Shown here: positions 7,709 through 15,726 of the stretch, one piece after another | Layout: each line of letters starts with the position of its first letter | Numbering within the stretch: the first letter of the stretch is position 1 | Source: JALZCH01 sp036400075 | Lineage (GTDB): Bacteria > Acidobacteriota > Blastocatellia > Pyrinomonadales > Pyrinomonadaceae | Assembly (NCBI GenBank): GCA_036400075.1 | Contig: DASWLV010000109.1 | Coordinates: 25,851 to 89,850 of the forward strand | Direction of reading: 5' to 3' | DNA: 64,000 nucleotides | The notes under the pieces: generated by a model | The model's database searches: none | What the model saw: the letters and a program-made list of their open reading frames with translations, nothing else | Told to the model about the DNA's origin: nothing | Made by a program: the position numbers and the translations under genes

Positions 7709-10249
7709 TCACTCTTGATTAACCGCGCCCAGTGCTTCAATGCTTCTTTCGATTTGGCTGGCGATTTCCGGCGCGGTTTGATTTGCGTCGAACGCGACAG
7801 GCTCTCCAAAAATAATCGTGACCGCTCCGGCTGGCGCGTAGCCTCTTTGACCGCGCGCTCGGAGTTCGTAAAGTCCGGCAAGATAAATCGGGACAATCGG
7901 CGTTTCCAGTCCGTTTGCGAGCAATCCGAACCCGGTTTGAAATTTTTGCAGCGCGCCGGTTTTCGTCAGCTCGCCTTCGGGAAAAATCAAAATGTTGTAG
8001 CCTTTGTCCATCGCCTCGCCCGCATAATCGAAGCTCCGGCGAAAACCGCTGCGTTTTGGAAGCGGAAAGACGTTGAAAACAAAAATCAACGCCCAGTATT
8101 GAAAAAAATACCAGGCTCTTTGATAAAACGGAGCGTTTTTCGGTTGATAACGATAGCCTTCGAGCCGTTCGCCGTCCATCGCAATCGCTAAACGGCGGCG
8201 AAATCGGTGCGGCAGCGCCGCAACAATCAGCGCCGGATCGAGATACGTGACGTGGTTCGAGGCGAAAATGACCGGCGATTTTAAATTTTTGAGATGTTCG
8301 CGCCCGCGCACATTCATCCGACCTAAAATCCACGTGATCGGAAAAGGCACGGCGTAATAAAACAAGATTCTAAGCCATGCTGTCAGCGAACGCAGAGACC
8401 AGCGCGGATAGGAAAATCGCGGCGCGTCCGATTCTGATTTTCCCGTTTGAATCATCGTTTCGATGTCGCCGACGGTCGTCGCGGCGGTGAAAGTCCGCTC
8501 GTCCAAATCAACTTGATAGCGTTCTTCAAGCGCGCTCAAAAGCTCTACGCGAGCGAGCGAATCGAGATTCAAATCTTCGCTCAAACGCATTTTCGATTCG
8601 ATTGCCGCCGCGCTCTTTTCGCCTTTTACGCGGGCGAGAACATCGCCCAGAATCGAAGAGTTTTTCGCAGTTTCCGTCGAGGTTTGTCGTAGATTTCGGC
8701 GGACGAATTCGGCAATTTCATTTTTGCGGATTTTTTGCGTCGCGGTTCGCGGAAAATCGGCTTCAGTCCAAACGACAAAGCGGCGGATTTGCTGATGCGG
8801 GGCGAGCGATTCGTTGGCTCTGGCGACGGCTCTTGCGGCGTCGCCGGATTGCAAAATGAGCGCGGCGACCGCTTCCGTTCCGTTCTCGCTTTCGATTCCG
8901 ACGACCGCGCTGTCTTTGATTTCCGGCTGGCGCACAAGCGCGGCTTCCAAATCTTCGGGATAGACGTTCAGACCGGCGGCGGTGACAATCACGTCTTTTT
9001 TTCGCCCTTTGAAATAAAGCCTTCCGGTTTCGTCCATCGCGCCGATGTCGCCCGTCCGCAGCCAGCCGTCATTATTCGGTTTTTGCTCTGCGCCGAAATA
9101 TCCGGGCGAAATGTTCTTGCCGCGCACGAGAATTTCGCCCGATTCGTCAATCTTGATTTCCTGCCCGCGCATAACCTCGCCGAGCGAGCCGCGCCGCGAT
9201 TTAAACGGATTGTTCAGAGAAACGAGCGCGGCGGTTTCGGTCATTCCATAGCCTTGCGCGACCGCGTAGCCGAGTCTGCGCCAAAAAATTTCGGTTTCTG
9301 CATTGAGCGGCGCGCCGCCCGTGACAAAAGTCAGAAAACGAAAACCGAATTGCCGGCGAATGCGGCGAAATCGCCGCCATTTCCCCAAAATACTCGAACG
9401 CTCGGCATCGGCAAGCTGCTGCCGGAAAGATTCGAGTTTACCCATAGATTCAAAATCAAGCTCGATTTTGCGCCGTAGCGTTTCCAGCACGCGCGGAACG
9501 GTCGCCAAAACCGAAACACGCTCGCGTTTGATAGTTTCGATGATTTCAGAAGGATTAAAACGATTGAGAAAATCAACTTCGGCGCGCAGCAAAGGCGGGA
9601 CGAAAATTCCCATCACCTGACCGAAAACGTGGCTCAGCGGCAGCAAATTCAAAATCCTGAGCGGATGCGCGAGAAACTGATATTTTCGATATTTTTTGAT
9701 CGCCGATTCCAGCACTTCGACGTTCGCCAAAATGTTTTCGTGCGTCAAACAAACGCCTTTCGGCACGGCGGTCGTACCGGATGTGAACACAATTTCGGCA
9801 AGGTCGCTGCGGCTGATGTCGTTTGCCGGATAAAACTCTTTTGAATGAGCGGCAACAACGCGGCTCAAATCTTCGAGCCTGATTTCCGGCAAATTCAAGC
9901 CATCGGAATCAATCTGCGTTCCGCGCAATAGCAATTTCGGCTTGGTTAGCTCGCAAACTCTTTGGACAAAATCCTTTGCGCTCTGATCGTCAAGCGGAAC
10001 GACGACCGCGCCCCGCAGCAGCGCGCCGTAAAACGCCGCCGCCCATTCGGGACGATTTTCGCACCAGACAACAACCGAATCGTTTTTACCGATGCCTCTT
10101 CGTTCAAGCTCGCGCGCAAACTGAAAAGCCGTCGCCGCAACGCGCGCATAACTCCAACGCTCGCCGCGCAATTTGCGTTTAAAGGCGAAAGCAACGTCGG
10201 TTTCGTTTTCCGCGTTCTCGTAAAGAAAACTGAGCAGCGATTCTCGCAT
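7709..10249 (-). CDS. Fused AMP-dependent acyl-activating enzyme, acyl carrier domain and PlsC-type acyltransferase
   Basis: An 846-residue three-part lipid enzyme. Residues 1-520 form an AMP-dependent acyl-CoA/ACP synthetase: A3 loop VFTSGTTAVPKG (154-165), GYGMTETA (333-340), WLRTGD (396-401) and the lysine-bearing tail ATQKIRKNE. Residues about 530-600 are a phosphopantetheine carrier domain with LNLDSL and attachment serine 564. Residues about 640-846 are a 1-acylglycerol-phosphate acyltransferase domain with NHVTYLD (His666, Asp671), FPEGELT (756-762) and PIVPIYLAG. It probably activates a fatty acid, loads it on its own carrier domain and transfers it to a lysophospholipid or related acceptor. 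This resembles Aas-type fusions but has the acyltransferase at the C terminus and an internal carrier. Single gene; no operon partner is visible. Confidence 0.9.
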   Translation of the reverse strand: MRESLLSFLYENAENETDVAFAFKRKLRGERWSYARVAATAFQFARELERRGIGKNDSVVVWCENRPEWAAAFYGALLRGAVVVPLDDQSAKDFVQRVCELTKPKLLLRGTQIDSDGLNLPEIRLEDLSRVVAAHSKEFYPANDISRSDLAEIVFTSGTTAVPKGVCLTHENILANVEVLESAIKKYRKYQFLAHPLRILNLLPLSHVFGQVMGIFVPPLLRAEVDFLNRFNPSEIIETIKRERVSVLATVPRVLETLRRKIELDFESMGKLESFRQQLADAERSSILGKWRRFRRIRRQFGFRFLTFVTGGAPLNAETEIFWRRLGYAVAQGYGMTETAALVSLNNPFKSRRGSLGEVMRGQEIKIDESGEILVRGKNISPGYFGAEQKPNNDGWLRTGDIGAMDETGRLYFKGRKKDVIVTAAGLNVYPEDLEAALVRQPEIKDSAVVGIESENGTEAVAALILQSGDAARAVARANESLAPHQQIRRFVVWTEADFPRTATQKIRKNEIAEFVRRNLRQTSTETAKNSSILGDVLARVKGEKSAAAIESKMRLSEDLNLDSLARVELLSALEERYQVDLDERTFTAATTVGDIETMIQTGKSESDAPRFSYPRWSLRSLTAWLRILFYYAVPFPITWILGRMNVRGREHLKNLKSPVIFASNHVTYLDPALIVAALPHRFRRRLAIAMDGERLEGYRYQPKNAPFYQRAWYFFQYWALIFVFNVFPLPKRSGFRRSFDYAGEAMDKGYNILIFPEGELTKTGALQKFQTGFGLLANGLETPIVPIYLAGLYELRARGQRGYAPAGAVTIIFGEPVAFDANQTAPEIASQIERSIEALGAVNQE

Positions 10250-10619
10250 AAACGATTTCCCGTTTATTTTGAAGCGCCAAAATCAAAATCGGTTTCACCT
10301 GACGCTCGCGCAATAAAAAAACAAGCCGTCAAAGCCGACAACATATTCCGCGCTTTGCCGCCCGCAGCGCAAGCCCGAACGGAAGTATTTTCTCTCTGTA
10401 AAAGAATGCTTTCCGCCGCCAAAACCAATTAGTTGCCACCCTTCGCTTCTCAAAGTCTGCCCTTATTCCCTGCACAGCGACATTCAATTAAACGAGCAAC
10501 ATCAAAACAGATATTGACATCTATATTTTTAGCCCTTAAATAACGACTTCCCCTTTCAACCTTGAGCGGATAAAACCGCGTAATAATCGGCAAATATTGG
10601 TTTTTATAGGTAAATACAA
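10250..10619. other. Divergent intergenic region, no gene seen
   Basis: About 370 bases between the divergently transcribed acyl-activating enzyme and metzincin genes. Open frames here are extensions of antisense frames and have no recognisable content. A promoter-like pair at 10514-10542 serves the + strand gene. No promoter for the - strand gene could be fixed. Confidence 0.5.
10514..10542 (+). promoter_or_regulatory. Candidate sigma-70-type promoter of the metzincin gene
   Basis: A perfect -35 TTGACA (10514-10519) is followed by a 17-base spacer and a weak -10 TAAATA (10537-10542). Transcription would start near 10549, giving a leader of about 70 bases before the ATG at 10620. The -10 is poor, so this is only a candidate. 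Confidence 0.35.
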
Positions 10620-12374
10620 ATGGTTAAATATCTTCTTGTTATTTGTAGCTTATTTGCAATGAGCGTTTCCGTTTTCGGGCAGGATAAGTTGGAAAATGAT
10701 TTGAAGAAATCATTTAAAAACTATGATTTAGTCAAACTGGATAACGAAGCTGTTCTGGAAAAAGCGAAATCCGACCAACCGATAGCAATTCAGGCTTACG
10801 GACGCTATTTTGAGTTTGTTTTGATTCCGAACGATATAAGAGCCAGGAATTACAAAGCCGTTGAAAGCTCGGAATCCGGCGACCGCGAGCTACCGCGCTC
10901 TGAGGTTGTAACTTTTAAAGGAAAATTAAGAGACGACTTCGCTTCCGAAGTCCGTGTATCTGTAACCGAAAATGGCATAGAAGGCTTGATTTATACGAGC
11001 GATAATAAAAAATATTTCGTGACAAAAGCCGAAAGATTTTCAAAACACGCCCGAAAAGACGATGCAGTTGTTTTTAGCGAAGACGATTTGGTTCAAACGG
11101 TTGACCTCTCCAACGACGCTGTCGCTTTACCCGATGATGTCGAAGCAAAGAGGGATTCGAGTTTTGAAATCTTGAAATCATACATTTTCGGCTCGTCTGA
11201 AAAATCTGAAACACACGGAACTGAAACGGCTGAATCGAGCGCGGCATTGATGGCTGACCTGAGAGTGCTGGAAATAGCGACCGAAGCCGATTATCAATGG
11301 GTGACGCAAGCGGGCGGCGCGGCTCAGGCAAATAGTGAAATCCTGAGCATTTTAAATCTGGTTGACGGCATTTATAAACGCGATTTGAATTTGACGATTA
11401 GCGTAGTTTATCAGCACGCCTGGTCAGTTCCCGATCCATACTCGGCGGCACCGACAATGTCGGAGCAGCTTAATTTATTTCGAAATTATTGGAATACAAC
11501 TCCTCCGTATTCGCAGCAGCCTCGCGATACGGCGCATCTTTTCACCAATAAATTCAACAATCAGGGACTTGCTTATATCGGTGAAGTCTGCCGCGGAACG
11601 AGTTATGCTTACGGAATAACGGGAAAAAGCGGAAGCATGACCCATCTGATAACCGCGCACGAAATCGGTCACAACCTTAATGCCGCTCATGTAGACAATT
11701 CCGGGAGCTGTACAAACTCGATCATGATTTCGTTCCTGAATCCATCTGTGACCAGCTTTTGCGACATATCAAAATCTCAGATTTCGAGTTATGTGGCGAC
11801 TTATGGAGCTTGCTTAACTGCGGGCGGACCGACACCAACGCCGACTCCGACTCCGCCGCTAACCTACAGCATCTCTGGAAATGTTTATTACGGCACTCCG
11901 TCAGCAAATCAAGCGAAACCTGTTCCCAACGTGTTGCTATCCGTTACGGGTCCTACTTCACCTTATACTTATACGGATACGACCGGCTCGTACACGATCA
12001 GAGACCTAACTGCCGGAGGATACTATACCGTTACTCCCTATAAAACCGGGGGCGTGAACGGCATTTCTACATTTGACGCAACTCTTGTCTTGCGCCACGT
12101 AGCTGCAAACGGACAAGGAGCGAATGCTTTAAACGCAAATCAACGAATTGCCGCCGATGCAAATGGCGATGGAAACATTTCTACGTTCGACGCAACGGTT
12201 ATCTTGCGTTATGTCGCTGCTAACGGAGCAAATGCCAACACCGGGCAGGTCGGCACTTGGAAGTTTGTTCCTCCGCAGCGGACATATTTCCCACTTCTAA
12301 GCTCGCAGACGAACCAAAACTATGAAGCCATCTTAGTCGGAGAAATCAACGGGACTTGGACTCCTTCCGGTTAG
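10620..12374 (+). CDS. Secreted zinc metalloprotease (reprolysin-like metzincin) with C-terminal dockerin
   Basis: A 584-residue exported protease. The signal peptide is residues 1-21 (hydrophobic core ending SVFGQ). The catalytic domain carries the metzincin zinc site HEIGHNLNAAH (His347, Glu348, His351, His357) followed by a methionine turn in SIMIS and cysteines typical of the M12/reprolysin group. A Pro/Thr linker (PTPTPTP, about residues 404-415) leads to a Cna-B/carboxypeptidase-regulatory-like fold (ISGNVYYG...). A dockerin-type pair with ISTFDATLVLRHVA and ADANGDGNISTFDATVILRYVA follows, and then a tail ending EINGTWTPSG. Very similar C-terminal modules, including the tail, are found in the giant protein at 44866. 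This points to a shared attachment or sorting role. The physiological substrate is unknown. Confidence 0.88.
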   Translation: MVKYLLVICSLFAMSVSVFGQDKLENDLKKSFKNYDLVKLDNEAVLEKAKSDQPIAIQAYGRYFEFVLIPNDIRARNYKAVESSESGDRELPRSEVVTFKGKLRDDFASEVRVSVTENGIEGLIYTSDNKKYFVTKAERFSKHARKDDAVVFSEDDLVQTVDLSNDAVALPDDVEAKRDSSFEILKSYIFGSSEKSETHGTETAESSAALMADLRVLEIATEADYQWVTQAGGAAQANSEILSILNLVDGIYKRDLNLTISVVYQHAWSVPDPYSAAPTMSEQLNLFRNYWNTTPPYSQQPRDTAHLFTNKFNNQGLAYIGEVCRGTSYAYGITGKSGSMTHLITAHEIGHNLNAAHVDNSGSCTNSIMISFLNPSVTSFCDISKSQISSYVATYGACLTAGGPTPTPTPTPPLTYSISGNVYYGTPSANQAKPVPNVLLSVTGPTSPYTYTDTTGSYTIRDLTAGGYYTVTPYKTGGVNGISTFDATLVLRHVAANGQGANALNANQRIAADANGDGNISTFDATVILRYVAANGANANTGQVGTWKFVPPQRTYFPLLSSQTNQNYEAILVGEINGTWTPSG

Positions 12375-12483
12375 ATTGCCGCGGCTGAAAATGGTTAATC
12401 CGAGCTATAAAAATCGGAAAGCCGCTTTATGACGATTGTTGTTAAAGCGTTTGTTGATGAATTGCCGGTCGCGCCGTTTACAC

Positions 12484-13176
12484 TTAATCCGCGATTTCTT
12501 TTTTCCAAATGATGGAATATCGCCAGAATAAGTGTCTGCTTACTTGCGCGCCCGGCAAGATGTCCGCGCAAATTTGCTCAATCTGTGACAATGTGAGATA
12601 TGTATCTGTTTTTCCATGCTCGGCGTATGCCTCACGCACTTCTCTAGGAGGTCTCGGCTTTCCGGTTTTTATCAACCTGAGAAATAAATTTGCAGGATAA
12701 GCAATGCCGTCAAAAAGCAAATCGGTCAAATTAGAGGGTTGATTAAGATCGAGGCAAACGAATATACCTCCGGGCTTCAAAGCCTTTCTTATTTTTCTCA
12801 GAATGTCTTCGGTTGGTAAATGATGAAGGGTCGTCAGCGTCGCAATGCAATCGAACCGATTATCCGGTAATTGATACGTCATCACATCGCCCTCGATGAA
12901 ATCAATGTTCGGATAAGATTTTGAGCGCGCTTTTGCAAGTCGAATCATCTGCGGAGATAAGTCAATGGCGAGAACACTTTGGGCGCGCTGCGCCAGCAAG
13001 CGAGAGAATTCCCCTGTCCCGCAGCCTATTTCAAGAATGTGTCGGCATTGTTCGGGAATCTGATTTATCAAATATCTGTGATATTGCGCGTTATGATTCC
13101 AGTTTTCGTCGCAGAGCAAGGCGATCCGATCAAAATCGGACTGAATTGATTCCAGCGTTTGTCTTGCTTGGCTCAT
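12484..13176 (-). CDS. Class I SAM-dependent methyltransferase
   Basis: A 230-residue methyltransferase. Motif I is LEIGCGTGEF (about residues 48-57), the ribose-binding aspartate is Asp72 in LAIDLS, and motif IV is near FDCIATLTTLHHL, followed by LKPGGIF, a classic post-motif of the UbiE/methyltransferase-11 group. The ATG at 13176 (MSQARQ) is preferred over a TTG three codons upstream; neither has a good ribosome-binding sequence. The substrate is unknown and the protein is not related closely to the methyltransferase at 6976 beyond the fold. It is the most distal of three - strand genes lying to the left of an integron-type integrase remnant. Confidence 0.82.
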   Translation of the reverse strand: MSQARQTLESIQSDFDRIALLCDENWNHNAQYHRYLINQIPEQCRHILEIGCGTGEFSRLLAQRAQSVLAIDLSPQMIRLAKARSKSYPNIDFIEGDVMTYQLPDNRFDCIATLTTLHHLPTEDILRKIRKALKPGGIFVCLDLNQPSNLTDLLFDGIAYPANLFLRLIKTGKPRPPREVREAYAEHGKTDTYLTLSQIEQICADILPGAQVSRHLFWRYSIIWKKEIAD

Positions 13177-13185
13177 TGTCTGCAA

Positions 13186-13612
13186 ACAATTTGTTCACTC
13201 TACGGCGACGAATCTCTGTTCGCAAAAGCGAAGCAATAAATTCCGGTTTAAGCAATCCGTTAGCTTCGGCTTAACGCGCTCTGTTATCAGGCAAAGTTTA
13301 AAGCATTTCTGACATAGAAAAATGATAACGCGCATTTTGTCAGGATCGAAACAAATTCGCTTTCTGTTCTGAAACAAGAAGCCGTTGAACGGTTGAGATG
13401 ACGTGGGGCAAAACACCACGCAAGCCGGCAAACGAAACAGCGTCCCTGTTTTGCCCTCATGTCCATTGAATTGTTCGAGGCGTCTTTATTTTCACGTCGA
13501 ACGTTTCAACTTTGCAATTGCACAACGCTAGTGTTTTATTAGTCATAGTAATGCTTTATGTCTCGTGCAGAAATTCTAACGTCACTGTCAAAAAGAAAGT
13601 TCTGAGGGAACA
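13186..13612. other. Intergenic stretch, no gene seen
   Basis: About 430 bases between two - strand genes. Short frames exist but none shows recognisable content. Two related segments, near 13247-13268 (CGGTTTAAGCAATCCGTTAGC) and 13269-13294 (CGGCTTAACGCGCTCTGTTATC), faintly resemble the 3' half of integron attC sites. No matching second arm was found, so no attC is called. Confidence 0.4.
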
Positions 13613-14059
13613 TTAACTTTGATACGGCGAAGACAATCTACTTTTGGATTTAATAATCAAATTTTTGAGCAGTGCGGTGATAGCACCTGTCAAAATTGTC
13701 GGCAAAGATAAGACGACAAAAATAATTCTCGACTCACTCAAGAAGTATGCGTATTGACTAGAGTTTGCTGCGGTGGAGTAAACATAATTCGCAACTACGA
13801 TTAATGTTCCCAAAAAACCGACAACTCCGCCTCCTATCACGCCTAAATCCCCAATCCCAACCGCCAAACCAATAATCGCGCCGATGAAAGCGGCAAGCAT
13901 GCCGACGACAAAACTATAAGCGAGTGCTTCAATCAGCTTTTGATCATTATAAACCTGACCATCATAAACCACCAGCAAAAAAAACATTAAGAAACTGAGA
14001 ATGGCACAAACAACTGCGCCGATTAAACTGCTCAAAAGAATTCTTGCAATTGTTGACAT
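13613..14059 (-). CDS. Small integral membrane protein, four predicted membrane segments
   Basis: A 148-residue hydrophobic protein that I cannot assign to a family. Membrane segments are visible at about residues 8-30, 46-70, 74-95 and 110-132. The second and third are rich in glycine and alanine (GMLAAFIGAIIGLAVG, GVIGGGVVGFLG), as in small channel-like or TIGR04086/DUF-type inner-membrane proteins. The C terminus is basic and probably cytoplasmic. The start is well supported by AGGAGG eight bases upstream of the ATG. It lies downstream of the secreted triple-repeat gene on the same strand, but a terminator hairpin (14121-14162) separates them, so it probably has its own promoter. Confidence 0.7.
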   Translation of the reverse strand: MSTIARILLSSLIGAVVCAILSFLMFFLLVVYDGQVYNDQKLIEALAYSFVVGMLAAFIGAIIGLAVGIGDLGVIGGGVVGFLGTLIVVANYVYSTAANSSQYAYFLSESRIIFVVLSLPTILTGAITALLKNLIIKSKSRLSSPYQS

Positions 14060-14120
14060 TTTAACCTCCTACAAAATGAATAAAAAGAAAGCGAACAATG
14101 TAAGTCCACTTTCATCACCA

Positions 14121-14162
14121 TAAAAATAAAAATGAGATTGCAACATTTTTGTTGCAATCTCA
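14121..14162 (-). terminator. Rho-independent terminator of the triple-repeat protein gene
   Basis: A 12-bp perfect stem TGAGATTGCAAC / GTTGCAATCTCA (14133-14144 with 14151-14162) with a six-base loop. On the - strand it is followed by ATTTTTATTTTTAT, a good U-rich tail, about 40 bases beyond the stop of the gene at 14205. Confidence 0.9.
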
Positions 14163-14204
14163 AAAGGTTTGTTAATGCAACCAAGTGCCGTGCATTTGAT
14201 TAAA

Positions 14205-14942
14205 TTACAAACGCGGTTTGACCGCTACAGCCCACTCGCGGCGTTTTGAGTCATACCACATTTTCGCCCAATCGCCTTGTTTGAGCGATGCTCTGTAAAT
14301 TCCTTCAGCATTGGCTTTGTTTTGGGTCGGAAAATAAAGAATGGTTGCCCCGTTCGGAAGATTGCCGACGACGTCATCCGATGTGTTTGTAGTAGTTACT
14401 GTTTTCGTTCCTGTTGTAGTTGTGCCGGTGGATAACCCATTGCTTACATCAACCGCCCACTTACGGCGCGAATCGTCATAATACATCCGAGCTGATTTGC
14501 CGCGTTTTTGTTCCGCTTTGAGTTTCCCCTCGGCATTGGATTTGTATCCGTAATAAAACGTTGTGATGCCGGTGCGTGTCTGGTTATCAGCTATGGTTGA
14601 TGAATTTGTGGTTGGCGAATTTGTAGTATTTACGGTCGTGCCGCTGTTACCGCCGCTTGTTAAACCATTGCTCACATCAACAGCCCATCGCTTACGCGAT
14701 TCGTCATAATACATACGAGCATATTTGCCGCGTTTTTTCTCGGCATTTACCTTTCCAATGGCGTTGGATTTGTATTCATAATGAAAAGTCGTGATGCCCG
14801 TTTCAGCTTGTTTCCTTGCAACGCTAGACTGAGCCTGAGTGGATATAGTGAAGCCCGCGAAGAATGCCAGGGCTAAACCAACGCTTAATAATAGTTTTGA
14901 AGCGTTGTTTTTCTTGATTTTGGTTAAATTGTTAATTCTCAT
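14205..14942 (-). CDS. Secreted protein with three copies of a ~47-residue basic/aromatic repeat
   Basis: A 245-residue exported protein of unknown function. The signal peptide covers about residues 1-38, with hydrophobic LLLSVGLALAFFAG and cleavage near STQAQ. The mature part has three copies of one unit at about 48-94, 124-170 and 198-245. Each unit runs from a short beta-like start (TGITTFYYGYKSNA) through KAEQKRGKSARMYYDDSRR to WAVDVSNGL. The first two are nearly identical; the third is diverged (GATILYFP...WAKMWYDSKRREWAVAV). Units are joined by Ser/Thr/Asn/Gly-rich linkers, typical of surface proteins. The conserved Arg/Lys and Trp/Tyr residues suggest polymer or cell-wall binding, which is inference only. 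The start has AAGGAGAAATTT upstream, and a terminator follows. Confidence 0.75.
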   Translation of the reverse strand: MRINNLTKIKKNNASKLLLSVGLALAFFAGFTISTQAQSSVARKQAETGITTFHYEYKSNAIGKVNAEKKRGKYARMYYDESRKRWAVDVSNGLTSGGNSGTTVNTTNSPTTNSSTIADNQTRTGITTFYYGYKSNAEGKLKAEQKRGKSARMYYDDSRRKWAVDVSNGLSTGTTTTGTKTVTTTNTSDDVVGNLPNGATILYFPTQNKANAEGIYRASLKQGDWAKMWYDSKRREWAVAVKPRL

Positions 14943-15377
14943 AAATTTCTCCTTTCTAACTACTTGAAATTATGCTTCTCGGTTTCTTCCGGCTATGCAA
15001 CCAGCTAAAAATCTATAACTGAATTAAATTTTTGGCTGTTGTTCATAGCTTAACTTCGCGATTTATATATCAGAATATTCTGTGTGCCAAGCAATAAGAA
15101 TAAAATTCTCTTATGTGTTGACTGGTATTGTAACCATTTGTAGAACGTCTTTTAGAACTTTATTTTGCGTAGCAATGGCGAAGTTTACACCGGGATGCTA
15201 TACCTGATGACTTGAGTAAAACTTGAGTCGGGAGTAGCTTGAGAGGCGGCAGAGTTGAAAAAGCAGATAGAAGAACTTTAGAAATTTTAGGAAAGTTGAT
15301 TTTAAGTGAATTTGAATGAGAATTTAGTTGTAGAATTTTTATTGAGACACCTTAAGCTTTTCCTGCATTGTAAATAG
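14943..15377. other. Intergenic stretch, no gene seen
   Basis: About 435 bases between the triple-repeat gene (transcribed leftwards) and the integrase remnant (rightwards). Nothing recognisable is encoded. If the remnant was an integron integrase, this is where its N-terminal half and the attI site would once have lain, but no such sequence could be recognised. Confidence 0.4.
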
Positions 15378-15599
15378 ACCTCGCCTCCCGGTTTGCAAAA
15401 ACTTTTTAAAGAAGCGTTGAGAAAAAGCCGCATCGCTAAAAACGCCAGCCCGCATTCGCTTCGTCATTCGTTCGCTACCCATCTTTTGCAGGACGGTTAT
15501 GATGTTCGCACGGTTCAGGAATTGCTCGGACATAAAGAGCTTTCAACGACGATGATTTACACGCACGTTCTACAAATCGTTTGGGCGTCAAAAATTTGA
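15378..15599 (+). pseudogene. Integron-type tyrosine recombinase, C-terminal remnant
   Basis: The remaining frame encodes the C-terminal catalytic part of a tyrosine recombinase closest in wording to integron integrases: LQKLFKEALRKSRIAKNAS, then HSLRHSFATHLL (HxxR box), VQELLGHKELSTT and the nucleophile tyrosine in MIYTHVL. The N-terminal SAM-like domain, first catalytic arginine and beta-hairpin lysine are gone; the frame is closed by a TAG at 15375. After THVL the frame derails (QIVWASKI). The next frame reads NRLGVKNLID, which fits the expected NRGGLGVKSPLD ending, so a small indel destroyed the tail too. This is a dead gene, not a functional integrase. Confidence 0.85.
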
Positions 15600-15726
15600 T
15601 TGATTAAAAGCGTTACAAATCCGCCTTGAGATCAGTAATTCATTCTGCTGCTAGACTCGCATTTGCCTGCCGTGATACAAAAATCATTTCACTTATTCAA
15701 ATTTTTAATTGAGGAAGGAATAGAAA

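Noticed and set aside
7490..8191. A 233-codon + strand frame across the end of the methyltransferase and the acyltransferase region
   Set aside because: It is out of frame with the methyltransferase and antisense to a conserved PlsC domain; no recognisable content.
13247..13294. Sequences resembling integron attC half sites
   Set aside because: The pairing arm and correctly placed core sites could not be found by eye, so no attC is claimed; mentioned only as context for the integrase remnant.
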